From positions 2,914,001 through 2,978,000 of the forward strand of contig CP036296.1 of assembly GCA_007751255.1 (NCBI GenBank): 64,000 nucleotides of DNA. Reading direction: 5' to 3'. The translations under genes were made by a program, and so were the position numbers. The DNA is from Engelhardtia mirabilis (GTDB taxonomy: Bacteria > Planctomycetota > UBA1135 > GCA-002686595). Position 1 is the first letter of the stretch; every line of letters begins with the position of its first letter. Below, piece by piece: positions 1 through 12,938 of the stretch. Under the pieces are notes generated by a model. It was not told the DNA's origin, made no database searches, and saw nothing but the letters and a program-made list of their open reading frames with translations.

Positions 1-752
1 ATCAGCGGGACCAGCTCGTCCCGTTGGTCGTCGTAGGGCGTGTGCAGCGAGATGGCCAGTTGGAAGCGGGGACGCTCCTGGGCCAGGCTGCGGACGCGGT
101 CGGGGAAGCCGACCGTCGAGACGGTCAACTTGCGTGCGCCGATGCCCATCTCGTCGTGGACCACGCCGAGGGCGAAGCGCACGGCGGACAGGTTGAGCAG
201 CGGCTCGCCGATCCCCATCACCACCGAGCGGGACAGGGGGCCGGTCTGGGCGCCGCGCACGTACTGCTCGAGGATCTCGTGCCCCTCGAGGTTGCGCTCC
301 AGGCCCCACTTGCCGGAGGCGCAGAAGGGACAGCGGACCGGGCAACCCACCTGGGTCGACACGCACAGGGTCGCACCGCGCCCCGAGCGGAGCGACGGGA
401 TGTAGACCGTCTCGACGCTGCCGCTGATCCCGCGGCGCGGGGTCAACCTCGTCAGGAGCTTGATCGCGCCGTCGCGGGCGGTGTGTCGGTCGGCCTCGGT
501 CCCGGTGAGGATCGGCAGGTCAGCGGCCAGGGACTCGCGCAGGCGGGCCGAGAGGTCGGTCATCGCGCCGTAGTCCACGAGGCCGCGTTCGAAGACGTGC
601 TTGCGGATCGAGCGCGCGTGGAACGCTCGACCGCCGCGGGCGACCACTTCGGCCTCGGTCTGTTGCGGCGTCAGGGCCAGCAGGCTCGTCGGAGCCTGGT
701 CCCGTTCCTCGCCCTGGGGCGGGTCCACTGAATCGAGCTCGGTGTCGTCCAC
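1..752 (-). CDS. rlmN: 23S rRNA (adenine-C2)-methyltransferase RlmN, C-terminus cut by window edge
   Basis: Radical-SAM enzyme that methylates C2 of A2503 in 23S rRNA (and, in the family, A37 of some tRNAs). Reading the minus strand gives the CxxxCxxC iron-sulfur motif as GCPVRCPFCASG, followed by the SAM-binding motif VVMGIGEPLLN and the RlmN signature LTVSTVGFPDR, ending in a fragment typical of the family, SLHTPYDDQRDELVPL. The N-terminal helical part (FHARSIRKHVFERG) is also typical. The gene runs off the left edge, so the C-terminal catalytic cysteine region is not seen. Start is a GTG at 752, with a second in-frame GTG at 728. The gene begins 15 bases after the stop of the upstream DHH phosphoesterase, so the two are probably co-transcribed. 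Family assignment is firm; the start is uncertain. Confidence 0.9.
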   Translation of the reverse strand, partial: MDDTELDSVDPPQGEERDQAPTSLLALTPQQTEAEVVARGGRAFHARSIRKHVFERGLVDYGAMTDLSARLRESLAADLPILTGTEADRHTARDGAIKLLTRLTPRRGISGSVETVYIPSLRSGRGATLCVSTQVGCPVRCPFCASGKWGLERNLEGHEILEQYVRGAQTGPLSRSVVMGIGEPLLNLSAVRFALGVVHDEMGIGARKLTVSTVGFPDRVRSLAQERPRFQLAISLHTPYDDQRDELVPL

Positions 753-766
753 GTCGGCCTCGCGGC

Positions 767-1723
767 TCAGGCCTGGGCCAGGCGCTCTCGCAGGGCCTTG
801 GCGATCTCGTGGGACGCGTTGATCGCCGCTTCCAGGCTGGGCGGGTTGGCTCCGCCTACCGCCTTGTGACCACCGCCGCCAAAGGCCTCCATCAGCTCGC
901 CCACGTGCAGCGGGTGCTCGGGCTTGTTCCAGGGATTCTCTCCGGCGGAGACGTGGAACCCGGCGCGGGTGGGGATGACCCCCACGCAGTAGTGCACTTC
1001 CGGGTAGTGGTAGAAGGGAGCGAAGCGCTCGCGGCGGATCTTGTTGCTGGAGGCGTCGTACAAGAGCACGTCGTTCTCCACCGAGTGCACGGTGGGGACG
1101 AACTGGCGCAGGGCCTTGTCGCGATTGCGCGCTGCGCGCTCGTAGGCCCGCTCGACGTCGGGCCGCGCCGCGATCTCCGCCAGGCTCTGCGTTCGCATCG
1201 CCTGGGCCAGGGTGTCGGTCCAGTTGGGCTCCGGCGGGACCGAGAGCGAACGCATGATCCGCAGGGCCGGATCCTCGCCGAACAGGGCCTGGTCGACGCT
1301 CTCGAAAAGTGCGGCGTCGATGATGTCCGACCAGCGCGCCATCTCCTGGAAGCGCGCGTTGGCGACGTAGCCCCAGTGCTCGGCCGCGTGTCGCAGGATC
1401 AGGGGCGGGCAGGAGGGCGAACTCTCGTCCCAGGCCCAGCGGTCGCTGGGCTCGTAGGCCGCGCGCAGCTCGGGGGTCAGGAACGTGGTCGGGTGGTGGT
1501 CGAACCAGTATTCCGCCCGCGGGTGGAAGTGGAAATCGACCACGGCGAAGCGCAGTCCCTCGGCGAAGGAACTCCAGTTGGTGCGCTGGTCGTAGTTGAC
1601 GCTGCTGAGCCGGATGTCCTGCTCGCCGCGCACTTTCTCGAGAACCCGGGCCAGGACGGCCCCGGAGACCATGCCGTCGAAGTCTCGGTGGTACCGGATC
1701 CAGAGGGGTTGCTGCTCAGTCAT
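767..1723 (-). CDS. DHH-family phosphoesterase
   Basis: Predicted metal-dependent phosphoesterase of 318 residues. The N-terminal DHH domain shows the motif HRDFDGMVSGAV (residues 12-23), an Asp-containing VVDFHFHP stretch and the signature DHHPT. The C-terminal DHHA1 domain ends in the glycine-rich substrate loop FGGGGHKAVGG. Relatives include oligoribonuclease NrnA, cyclic-dinucleotide phosphodiesterases and exopolyphosphatase-like proteins; the sequence alone does not say which substrate applies. The ATG at 1723 was preferred over upstream in-frame codons because GGGAGG lies just before it and homology begins there. It sits directly upstream of rlmN on the same strand. DHH-family assignment is firm; substrate is unknown. 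Confidence 0.85.
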   Translation of the reverse strand: MTEQQPLWIRYHRDFDGMVSGAVLARVLEKVRGEQDIRLSSVNYDQRTNWSSFAEGLRFAVVDFHFHPRAEYWFDHHPTTFLTPELRAAYEPSDRWAWDESSPSCPPLILRHAAEHWGYVANARFQEMARWSDIIDAALFESVDQALFGEDPALRIMRSLSVPPEPNWTDTLAQAMRTQSLAEIAARPDVERAYERAARNRDKALRQFVPTVHSVENDVLLYDASSNKIRRERFAPFYHYPEVHYCVGVIPTRAGFHVSAGENPWNKPEHPLHVGELMEAFGGGGHKAVGGANPPSLEAAINASHEIAKALRERLAQA

Positions 1724-1908
1724 AGTCGCCGCCCTCCCGGACGGGCCGAGACCATAGCACCTTGGCGATGGGGGAGCACCGCCCGCTTCGAGCGCCGGCC
1801 GTGGAACGTGCGCCACCGCGGAGTGGGTCGCGCGCCTCTTGCGCGAGTGGGCGCGCCCGCCTTGCTGACGACGGGCGCTCGACCCGCCCTCTCTGCCGGC
1901 TGGTCCCG

Positions 1909-3435
<1,527 letters not shown>

Positions 3436-3453
3436 GAGGCGATCGTAACCCGA

Positions 3454-4065
3454 TCAGGCGGTGGGCGCAGCGTCGGGGCGGCTGACGACGTGGTCGATCA
3501 GGCCGAAGGCCTTGGCTTCGTCGGGGCTCATGAAGTTGTCCCGATCGCAGGCCGCGGCCAACTCCTCGGGGCTCCGGCCGCTGTGCTGGGCCAGGATCGC
3601 CTCGAGGTTCTTCTTCATCTTGAGGATCTCGGCGACCTGGATCTCCATGTCCCGAGCGGTGCCCTGGGTGCCGCCCCACGGCTGGTGGATCATGACCCGG
3701 GAGTTGGGCAGGGCGTAGCGCTTGCCGGCGGCACCCCCGGCCAGGAGCACGGCGCCCATCGAGGCGGCCTGCCCCAGGCAGTAGGTGCAGACGGCCGGCT
3801 GGATGAACTGCATCGTGTCGTAGATCGCGAGCCCCGCGGTGACCGAGCCACCAGGGCTGTTGATGTACAGGTGCACGTCCTGCGCCTTGTTCATCTTGTC
3901 GAGGAACAGGAGCTGCGCCATCACGATGTTCGCGATGTTGTCGTCGATCCCGGTCCCGATGAAGATGATCCGCTCCTCCATCAGGCGGGAGTAGATGTCG
4001 TAGGCGCGTTCGCCGCGACCGGTCTTCTCGACGACGTAGGGGATGGTGAAGCTCTGGGCGTCCAT
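3454..4065 (-). CDS. clpP: ATP-dependent Clp protease proteolytic subunit ClpP
   Basis: Serine protease subunit of the ClpXP complex, 203 residues, close to the usual length. The catalytic Ser102 is in GQAASMG, His127 in MIHQPW, and the Asp in the DRDNFMS segment, completing the triad. The handle and oligomer-contact signature [18 protein letters not shown] is intact. The ATG at 4065 was chosen because homology ([24 protein letters not shown]) starts a few residues in; upstream in-frame sequence has no family similarity. The gene lies in the order tig - clpP - clpX on the minus strand, as in many bacteria, with a 438-base gap and a terminator-like hairpin separating it from tig. Confidence 0.97.
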   Translation of the reverse strand: MDAQSFTIPYVVEKTGRGERAYDIYSRLMEERIIFIGTGIDDNIANIVMAQLLFLDKMNKAQDVHLYINSPGGSVTAGLAIYDTMQFIQPAVCTYCLGQAASMGAVLLAGGAAGKRYALPNSRVMIHQPWGGTQGTARDMEIQVAEILKMKKNLEAILAQHSGRSPEELAAACDRDNFMSPDEAKAFGLIDHVVSRPDAAPTA

Positions 4066-4229
4066 TCTTGCTTTCTGCACTCGAGGGCAGATGTGCGTTG
4101 GGCTGAGGGTGTGTGAGTTCGAGGGGGCTCGTCCGTCGACGAGTCCAGGCACGCAAGAGCGTTCCGTCCTCCAGTCGGTGATAGCCCTAATGTCGACCGG
4201 GTACCAGGGGATTCTGAGGGGGCTAGCGG

Positions 4230-4242
4230 GGAAGATCTTTCC
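4230..4242. promoter_or_regulatory. 13-bp palindromic motif, copy A (upstream of clpP)
   Basis: GGAAGATCTTTCC. It matches the consensus GGAAG-N3-YTTCC shared by six copies in the window. It lies about 165 bases upstream of the clpP start. A transcription-factor site is the simplest reading, but its function is inferred only from recurrence and symmetry. Confidence 0.4.
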
Positions 4243-4443
4243 TTACCCGGGTCGGAACACCAGATCTTGGAATCACGGCTGGTCCGCGCGGCTCGATCCG
4301 ACGGTTGTCCTGCAATCGCGGGCGAGCCCGTCAGGCGAGGTCGACTCCCGCGCGGGCGGCAGCTGCGCGCGGCGGCAGCGATCCCGCGCGCCTGCAACTG
4401 GCGGGGCGGAGGGCCGTGACTTGCGGCGCACGCCGCTGCGTCG

Positions 4444-4498
4444 GGGCCCTCTGCCTCGAAGCTCCGGCGACTGGCCGGATGCTCGAGGCCGAGGGCCC
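4444..4498 (-). terminator. hairpin downstream of tig
   Basis: An 18-19 base imperfect inverted repeat (arms 4444-4462 and 4481-4498, with one mismatch and one bulge) begins six bases past the tig stop codon. There is no T tract after the stem on the minus strand, so it may act as a weak or Rho-assisted terminator or as an mRNA 3'-end stabiliser. Confidence 0.5.
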
Positions 4499-4503
4499 GG
4501 CGC

Positions 4504-5787
4504 TCAGGCCGGCGTCGCGATCTCGGCCGACTCGCGGATGTGCTTGCGAACCTTGCGCTCCAGCAGCTCGACGGCGAGTTGCTGCATGAGCTGGTTCTCC
4601 TGGTAGTACTTCAGGACCTCGTCGAACTGGGCGCGGTTGCGGCCGGCAATCTGGCGCAGCTCGGCGATCATGTCGTCGCGGCTGACCTCGATCGACTCCG
4701 TCTCGCCGATGGCCTCGACCAGGAACAGGGCGCGCAGGGACTTCTCCGCGGCGACCCGGGTGGCCTCGGCATCCCGCTCGACCGCGGTCTGGGCGTCCTC
4801 TTCCGAGTTGCCCTGGCCGACGAGCTGTTGGACCGCGCTCGAGATGCGGGCCTGGATCTGCGCTTCGAGCATCTGCGACGGCAGGTCCATGGGGTGGTTC
4901 TCGATCACGCGATCGAAGAGCTCGGATTCGAGGCGCTGCTCTTCCTGGCGCTGCTTGAACGCAGTCACCTGCTCGCGGACCTTGACCCGCAGGTCGGCGG
5001 CGTCGTCGGCTCCGAATTGCTTGAGGAGATCCTCCTCGGGGGGCAGCTCGAGCTTGAAGACCTGGCTCAACTCCACGCGGCAGGTGCCCTTCTCGCCGCG
5101 CAGCTCCGCCCGCTCGAACTCGTCGGGGAAGACCATCTCGAAGTCGTGGGTCGAACCCTCGGCCGCACCGGTCAGGGCAGCTTCGAAGGCTTCGGCCTCG
5201 ACACCCATGGGCGGGGTGGTCGGGGAGAGGCGCAGACCCTCGCGGGCGGCGACCTCTTCCTCGCCGTTCAGGAAGGTGATCTTGGCCAGGGCCATGCCGT
5301 CCTTGGGCAGGCCGTCTTCGCCGGCGGCCTCGGGGCGCGCCTGCTGGCGACGCACGTCCTCGATGGTGCCCTCGACCTCCTCGTCGGTGACCTCGATCGC
5401 CTGGCCTTCAATCGCCAGGCCCTGGTAGCCGGCCAGCTCGAACTCGGGGCGCAGCTCGATGGTGAAGGCGTAGGAGAGCTCGGAGCCCTTCTCGAACTTC
5501 GGCTCCTCCTTGATCCGCGGTGCGGCGGCGGGACGCAGGGACTCCTGCTCGACCGCTTGGCGCAGGGCCGAGTCGAGGAAGTGGCGCACGGTGTCCTGCG
5601 CCACGGCCTCGCCCGAGAACTTCTCGATCACGTGGGCCGGGACCTTGCCGGGTCGAAAGCCCTTCATGCGGACTTGCTTGCCGGCCTTGGCCAACCGCGA
5701 CTTGTACTGGGTCGCGACCTCGTCGGAGGGGGCGGTGAACTGGATCCGGGCCTCGCAGGGACCGGTCTTCTCGACTTGGACGTCCAC
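4504..5787 (-). CDS. tig: trigger factor (ribosome-associated chaperone and peptidyl-prolyl isomerase)
   Basis: Chaperone that docks at the ribosomal exit tunnel. From the GTG at 5787 it is 427 residues, matching the usual 430. The N-terminal ribosome-binding domain begins DVQVEKTGPCEARIQF and carries the signature GFRPGKVPAHVI. A central FKBP-type PPIase domain follows (KDGMALAKITFLNGEEE to DFEMVFPDEF). The C-terminal helical arms end in LAVELLERKVRKHI. Upstream in-frame sequence is low-complexity Arg/Pro and was excluded. The GTG has no obvious Shine-Dalgarno sequence, so the exact start is less sure than the identity. It stands upstream of clpP-clpX, consistent with a protein-quality-control cluster. 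Confidence 0.93.
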   Translation of the reverse strand: MDVQVEKTGPCEARIQFTAPSDEVATQYKSRLAKAGKQVRMKGFRPGKVPAHVIEKFSGEAVAQDTVRHFLDSALRQAVEQESLRPAAAPRIKEEPKFEKGSELSYAFTIELRPEFELAGYQGLAIEGQAIEVTDEEVEGTIEDVRRQQARPEAAGEDGLPKDGMALAKITFLNGEEEVAAREGLRLSPTTPPMGVEAEAFEAALTGAAEGSTHDFEMVFPDEFERAELRGEKGTCRVELSQVFKLELPPEEDLLKQFGADDAADLRVKVREQVTAFKQRQEEQRLESELFDRVIENHPMDLPSQMLEAQIQARISSAVQQLVGQGNSEEDAQTAVERDAEATRVAAEKSLRALFLVEAIGETESIEVSRDDMIAELRQIAGRNRAQFDEVLKYYQENQLMQQLAVELLERKVRKHIRESAEIATPA

Positions 5788-6143
5788 GGTGGGAGTGGGC
5801 TGGTTCGGGGCAGCGCGGCGTGCGCGGAGGGGTTGACAGGGCTCGACCGGGAGGCGCGGGGAGGGTCCGAGGGATCCTCGGCGACCGCGGACGAGCCCGA
5901 GAGAATAGCGCCGGTCGCCGTCGCCCGTCCACCGCGGGGGGGTGGCGTGGCCGAGAGTCGGAGGCCGCCCGGCTCGATCCGACCCGCGCCTGGCAGGATC
6001 GAGGGGGGGGGGCCGGTTCGCGATGGCCGGCCGGCAGCGCGGCCGGGGCCACCGGGCGTCGAACCGCACGGCGCAGCGCCGCGCTTGCCACCTGGGCGTC
6101 GGAGCGCGCCCAGGGGTGGGGCCGCGGCCGGCCCGGGTTGGGG
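5788..6143. other. 356-base intergenic region between tig and lpd
   Basis: Very GC-rich, with a run of ten G residues (6003-6012) and a hairpin near lpd (6088-6119). I see no gene in it; open frames across it are shadows. It must contain the tig promoter, which I cannot place. Confidence 0.5.
6088..6119 (-). terminator. hairpin downstream of lpd
   Basis: Arms CCACCTGGGCG (6088-6098) and CGCCCAGGGGTGG (6107-6119) pair with a small bulge. The stem lies 25 bases beyond the lpd stop codon, at the end of the sucA-sucB-lpd transcript. No T tract follows. Confidence 0.45.
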
Positions 6144-7535
6144 TCAGCTATGGATGGCCCGTCCGTCCACGTCCATGGCGGCCTCCTTGAGGACCTCCGC
6201 CAGGGTCGGGTGGGCGTGGCAGGAGCGGGCGATGTCCTCGGCGCTGGCGCCGAACTCCATGGCCACCGCGGCCTCGGCGATCAGGTCCCCGGCGCGGGCC
6301 CCGATGATGTGGACCCCCAGGACCCGGTCGGTCTCGGCGTGGGCCAGGACCTTGACCTTCCCACTGGTCTGGCCGAGGGCCTTGGCGCGGCCGTTGGCGA
6401 TGAACGGGAAGCTGCCCGAGCGGTAGGGCACGTCGTCGCGCTTCAGCTCCTCCTCGGTGCGTCCGACCGAAGCGACCTCGGGATGGGTGTAGACCACGTT
6501 GGGGATCGCGCCGTAGTTCACGTGGCCACCGCCGTTCGCGATCCGCTCGGCCACGGCCACGCCCTCGTCCTCGGCCTTGTGGGCCAGCATCGGTCCCGCG
6601 ATCACGTCGCCGATGGCGTAGATGTGTGGGACGGCGGTGCACCGGTGGTCGTCCACGGCGATCCGACCGCGCTCGTCGGTCGACAGGCCGGCGGCTTCGA
6701 GGCCCAGGCCCTCGGTGTTCGGGATGCGTCCCACGGCCAGCAGCACGCGGTCGCAGCGGATGGGGTCGCGCCCCTCGACCTCGACCACGGCGCCATCGCC
6801 GTCGGCCCGTGCACCCGTGACGCGCGCGCCGAGCTCCAACTTCAGGCCCTGCTTCTTGAAGAGCTTCCCGGCCTCCTTGGAGATCTCGGCGTCCATCCCC
6901 GGCAGGACCCGGTCGGCGTACTCGAGCACGGTCACTTCGGCGCCCAGGCGGTGCCAGACCGACCCCAACTCCAGGCCGATGGCGCCGGCTCCGATCACCA
7001 CCAGGTGATTCGGAACGGCGTCGAAGGACAGGGCTTCGGTGCTCGTCACGACCCGCTCGCCGTCGACCTCGACGCCGCGCAGGGGCGCGACCTTGGAGCC
7101 GGTCGCGATAACGATGTCGGTCGCCGTGAGCTCGGTCCGGCCATCGGCGCCCTCGACCAGCACCTTGCCTGCGCCGAGCAGCTGACCGCTGCCCTTGAAG
7201 TGGGTCACCCCGTTCTTCTTGAACAGGAAGGCCACGCCGCCGGTGAGCCCCTCGACCGTCTTGTCCTTGCGGGCCAACATCGTCGCCAGGTCGAGGGTCG
7301 GCGCGGGCACGCCGATCCCGTGAGCCGCGAAGTCGTGCCCGGCCTGGTGGAACAGCTCGGAGGACTCGAGCAAGGCCTTGCTGGGGATGCAGCCGATCCG
7401 CAGGCAGGTTCCGCCGAGGGCGTCCGCCTTCTCGACGCAGGCCGTCTTGAGCCCGAGCTGCGCCGCGCGGATCGCAGCCACGTAGCCGCCGGGGCCAGCG
7501 CCGATGATGACGACGTCGAAAGTGGTCTCGCTCAT
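6144..7535 (-). CDS. lpd: dihydrolipoyl dehydrogenase (E3 of 2-oxoacid dehydrogenase complexes)
   Basis: FAD enzyme of 463 residues that reoxidises the dihydrolipoyl group of E2 and reduces NAD. The FAD-binding GAGPGG is at residues 12-17. The redox disulfide is Cys44/Cys49 in GGTCLRIGCIPSKALL. The NAD-binding motif is GAGAIGLELGSV, and the second FAD contact is IYAIGDVIAGPMLAHKAEDEG. The catalytic His-Glu pair is in CHAHPTLAEVLKEA near the C-terminus. It is the last gene of the sucA-sucB-lpd set, 40 bases after sucB, so this E3 is probably dedicated to 2-oxoglutarate dehydrogenase, though E3 can be shared with other complexes. Identification is firm. Confidence 0.96.
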   Translation of the reverse strand: MSETTFDVVIIGAGPGGYVAAIRAAQLGLKTACVEKADALGGTCLRIGCIPSKALLESSELFHQAGHDFAAHGIGVPAPTLDLATMLARKDKTVEGLTGGVAFLFKKNGVTHFKGSGQLLGAGKVLVEGADGRTELTATDIVIATGSKVAPLRGVEVDGERVVTSTEALSFDAVPNHLVVIGAGAIGLELGSVWHRLGAEVTVLEYADRVLPGMDAEISKEAGKLFKKQGLKLELGARVTGARADGDGAVVEVEGRDPIRCDRVLLAVGRIPNTEGLGLEAAGLSTDERGRIAVDDHRCTAVPHIYAIGDVIAGPMLAHKAEDEGVAVAERIANGGGHVNYGAIPNVVYTHPEVASVGRTEEELKRDDVPYRSGSFPFIANGRAKALGQTSGKVKVLAHAETDRVLGVHIIGARAGDLIAEAAVAMEFGASAEDIARSCHAHPTLAEVLKEAAMDVDGRAIHS

Positions 7536-7575
7536 GGGGTGGGTCGGGTGTGGGTGTGTCGGCCGAGGGGACCGC

Positions 7576-8895
7576 TCACACCTCCATCAGCATGCGGCTG
7601 GGATCCTCGAGGCACTCCTTGACGCGCACGAGGAAGGTGACGGCTTCGCGACCATCCACCAGGCGGTGGTCGTAGGTCAGGGCCACGTACATCATCGGTC
7701 GGACGACCACCTGACCGTCCACGGCCACCGGCCGCTGCTCGATCTTATGCAGTCCGAGGATGCCGCTTTGGGGCGGGTTGACGATCGGGGTCGACAAGAG
7801 CGAGCCGTAGACCCCGCCGTTGCTGATCGTGAAGGTGCCGCCTTGCAGCTCCTTGAGCGCGATCTTGTTGGCCTTGGCGCGAGCGCCGAAGTCGGCGATG
7901 GTGGTCTCGATCTCGGCGAAGCTCATGGCCTCCGCGTTGCGCAGGATCGGAACCACCAGGCCCTTGCCGCCGCCGACGGCGATGCCGATGTCCTGGTAGT
8001 GCCGGTAGGCGATGTCCGTACCACGCACTTCCGCGTTGATCGCCGGCACCTGCTTGAGGGCGTCGACGCAGGCCTTCACGAAGAAGGACAGGAACCCGAG
8101 GCGGGCGCCGTGGCGCTCCTCGAAGGCATCCTTGTGCTGCTTGCGAAGGGCCATCACGGCCGTCATGTCGATCTCGTTGAACGTGGTCAGAAGGGCAGCG
8201 GTCTGCTGGGCCTCGACCAGGTTCTGGGCGATGCGGCGGCGCAGCATCGACATGGGCACCACCTCCTCGTCACGCGAGCCGGCCGGCGGCGCGGCGGAGT
8301 CGGAGGCGGGCTTCGAGTTGCTCGCCGCAGTCTTGGAAGCAGTCTTGGAAGCGGTCTTGTCGGCGGGCTGGGCCAGCGCACGCTGGACGTCTTCCTTCAG
8401 CACCCGACCACCCGGACCGGTGCCCGAGACCGAACCCTCGGCCAGACCGGCTTCGTCCATCAACCTGCGGGCAGCGGGCATCACGTGCCCCGTACCGCCC
8501 GCGGCGGCAGCGCTCGACGTGGCTGCGGCCAACTCGGCCGTCCTGTTCGACGCGGCGCCCGCCTTGGACGGCATCGCCGCCGGAGGATCGGCCTGGGCCC
8601 CGGACTGCTCGGACGACTTCCCGCCTTCGGGTGACTTCCCGTCAGCGGTGGGAGCCGCGGACTCGTCGACGTAGCCGATCAACTCGCCCACGGCAGCCAT
8701 CTCACCCTGCTGCTTCAGGATCTGGGTGACCACCCCGGCCACCGGCGAAGGCAGCTCGACGGTGGCCTTGTCGGACTCGATCTCGACCAGGGCCTCGTCC
8801 ATGGCGACGCCCTGACCTTCGGACTTGAGCCAGGTGCCGATCTGGACCTCGGTGACGGACTCCCCGACCTCGGGGACTCGGAGTTCAGTGGCCAT
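7576..8895 (-). CDS. sucB: dihydrolipoyl succinyltransferase, E2 of 2-oxoglutarate dehydrogenase
   Basis: Core acyltransferase of 439 residues. The N-terminal lipoyl domain has the lipoylated Lys in [18 protein letters not shown] Pro/Ala/Ser linker contains three near-perfect KTAS units. The peripheral-subunit-binding domain is [32 protein letters not shown]. The catalytic domain carries the His-Asp motif [15 protein letters not shown] near the end. Residues around the active site ([14 protein letters not shown]) are the succinyl-transferring type. Its position between E1o and E3, with 33- and 40-base gaps, supports the 2-oxoglutarate rather than pyruvate complex. Confidence 0.95.
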   Translation of the reverse strand: MATELRVPEVGESVTEVQIGTWLKSEGQGVAMDEALVEIESDKATVELPSPVAGVVTQILKQQGEMAAVGELIGYVDESAAPTADGKSPEGGKSSEQSGAQADPPAAMPSKAGAASNRTAELAAATSSAAAAGGTGHVMPAARRLMDEAGLAEGSVSGTGPGGRVLKEDVQRALAQPADKTASKTASKTAASNSKPASDSAAPPAGSRDEEVVPMSMLRRRIAQNLVEAQQTAALLTTFNEIDMTAVMALRKQHKDAFEERHGARLGFLSFFVKACVDALKQVPAINAEVRGTDIAYRHYQDIGIAVGGGKGLVVPILRNAEAMSFAEIETTIADFGARAKANKIALKELQGGTFTISNGGVYGSLLSTPIVNPPQSGILGLHKIEQRPVAVDGQVVVRPMMYVALTYDHRLVDGREAVTFLVRVKECLEDPSRMLMEV

Positions 8896-8928
8896 CGAAT
8901 CGATTGCTTGGTGGGGGTGGAGGACCGC

Positions 8929-11793
<2,865 letters not shown>

Positions 11794-12005
11794 GGGCGGG
11801 GGTGGGCCGTGCGCGGGCTTCGGGGGCGTTCGCCGGGGGGCGGCAGCGGTGGGGGGCGGCGCGCCCGGGAGCGGGCGCGAGAGGGCCTCGGCGATCGGAC
11901 CTCGGGTGGTCGTCGACCGCGTCGTCGGCTCCACCGATGGGGAGAATACGAAAGGCCCACTTGCTAGTCCCGAGCACGGGGCGAATCCTCGCCCTGGGAC
12001 CGACC

Positions 12006-12755
12006 ATGAGCCATCGAACGCGAGACGACCTCCGAGTGGGCGGGGTGGTGGTGCTCACCGGAGCGGGCATCTCGGCCGAAGCTGGGCTGCCGACCTTCCG
12101 CGACGCCGGTGGCCTCTGGGAGGGGCACCGTCCCGAGGAGGTCGCTACCCCAAAGGCCTGGGCGGCGGATCCGGAGCTGGTCTGGCGCTTCTATCAGGCC
12201 AGGCGGGCCCGGCTCGGTGCAGTGCAGCCGGGACCCGCGCACCACTCGCTGGTCCAACTCGAGACCCGCTGCCAGCGAGCCGGTCTGGCCTTCACGCTCG
12301 TCACCCAGAACGTGGATGACTTGCACCAGCGGGCGGGATCGACGGTCCTGGCCATGCACGGACAACTGCGGCGTCTGCGCTGCGAGTCCTGTGGCAACGC
12401 CGTCCAGGACGCGGACTCGTTGGAGCCGAATCGATTCGTGCCCTGCGCCGCCTGCGGTTGGCACGCCCTGCGACCGGACGTGGTCTGGTTCGGCGAGGTG
12501 CCCCATGGCCTCGATCGGATCGAGCAGGCGCTGCTCGAGTGCGGCGTGTTCCTGAGCATCGGTACCTCCGGCGCCGTCTACCCGGCTGCTGGGCTGCTCT
12601 CGGTCGCCCGAGCCGCGGGGGCGCGGACGATCGTCAACTCCCTGGAGAGTCCCGAGAACCTGCATCCGGCGGATGACTTCAGACCCGGCCTGGCCAGCGA
12701 GGTGGTGCCGGCGCTCGTCGACGAGCTGACCGCGGACCTGCGACTGCCGCGCTAG
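12006..12755 (+). CDS. cobB: NAD-dependent protein deacylase, class III sirtuin (CobB/SIRT5-like)
   Basis: NAD-consuming lysine deacylase of 249 residues. It shows GAGISAEAGLPTFR (19-32), TQNVDDLHQRAG (100-111), the catalytic His118 in MHG, and a zinc site with Cys126, Cys129, Cys147 and Cys150. The class III pair Tyr63 and Arg66 in FYQARR, which in CobB and SIRT5 reads the carboxylate of succinyl- or malonyl-lysine, is present, so desuccinylase activity is likely. It is transcribed divergently from the gene for the succinyl-CoA-forming 2-oxoglutarate dehydrogenase, with about 210 bases between starts. The stop codon TAG falls inside the outermost bases of a fold-back element (12752-12917). 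Family firm; acyl preference inferred. Confidence 0.93.
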   Translation: MSHRTRDDLRVGGVVVLTGAGISAEAGLPTFRDAGGLWEGHRPEEVATPKAWAADPELVWRFYQARRARLGAVQPGPAHHSLVQLETRCQRAGLAFTLVTQNVDDLHQRAGSTVLAMHGQLRRLRCESCGNAVQDADSLEPNRFVPCAACGWHALRPDVVWFGEVPHGLDRIEQALLECGVFLSIGTSGAVYPAAGLLSVARAAGARTIVNSLESPENLHPADDFRPGLASEVVPALVDELTADLRLPR

Positions 12756-12917
12756 TGTCCTGGATCAGAAATTCGGCGTTACTTCCCGGGTTCCGATCGC
12801 CGCTGGCGTCGTTGCGCCTCCTCCGAGTATCGCAGCGGATACGCGTCGTCGGCGCGCCTAGCCAGCATCGATCGGACCTCCGGGCAGTGACGCCGAATTT
12901 CTGATCCAGGACACTAG
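12752..12917. mobile_element. MITE-like fold-back element 1
   Basis: A 166-bp segment bounded by perfect 28-bp inverted repeats (12752-12779 and 12890-12917), each ending in CTAG. The inner sequence continues the symmetry imperfectly (for example TCCGATCG on both sides), so the whole unit can fold into one long hairpin. It has no coding capacity. A TA target duplication, as in IS630/Tc1-type elements, would fit the CTAG ends but is inference. It lies between two convergent genes and probably also acts as a bidirectional terminator. Confidence 0.75.
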
Positions 12918-12938
12918 CGCGATCGGCGACGATGGGCG

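Larger units (their letters stand above)
4066..4503. other. 438-base intergenic region between clpP and tig
   Basis: No convincing gene. It holds a long imperfect hairpin just after the tig stop (4444-4498) and a 13-base near-palindrome GGAAGATCTTTCC at 4230-4242, upstream of clpP. The same 13-base motif recurs in three other intergenic regions of this window. The clpP promoter must lie here, but I cannot point to a clear -35/-10 pair. Confidence 0.5.

Noticed and set aside
6003..6012. Run of ten G residues as a phase-variation tract
   Set aside because: It is in an intergenic region away from a start or promoter that I can identify, so no switching effect can be supported.
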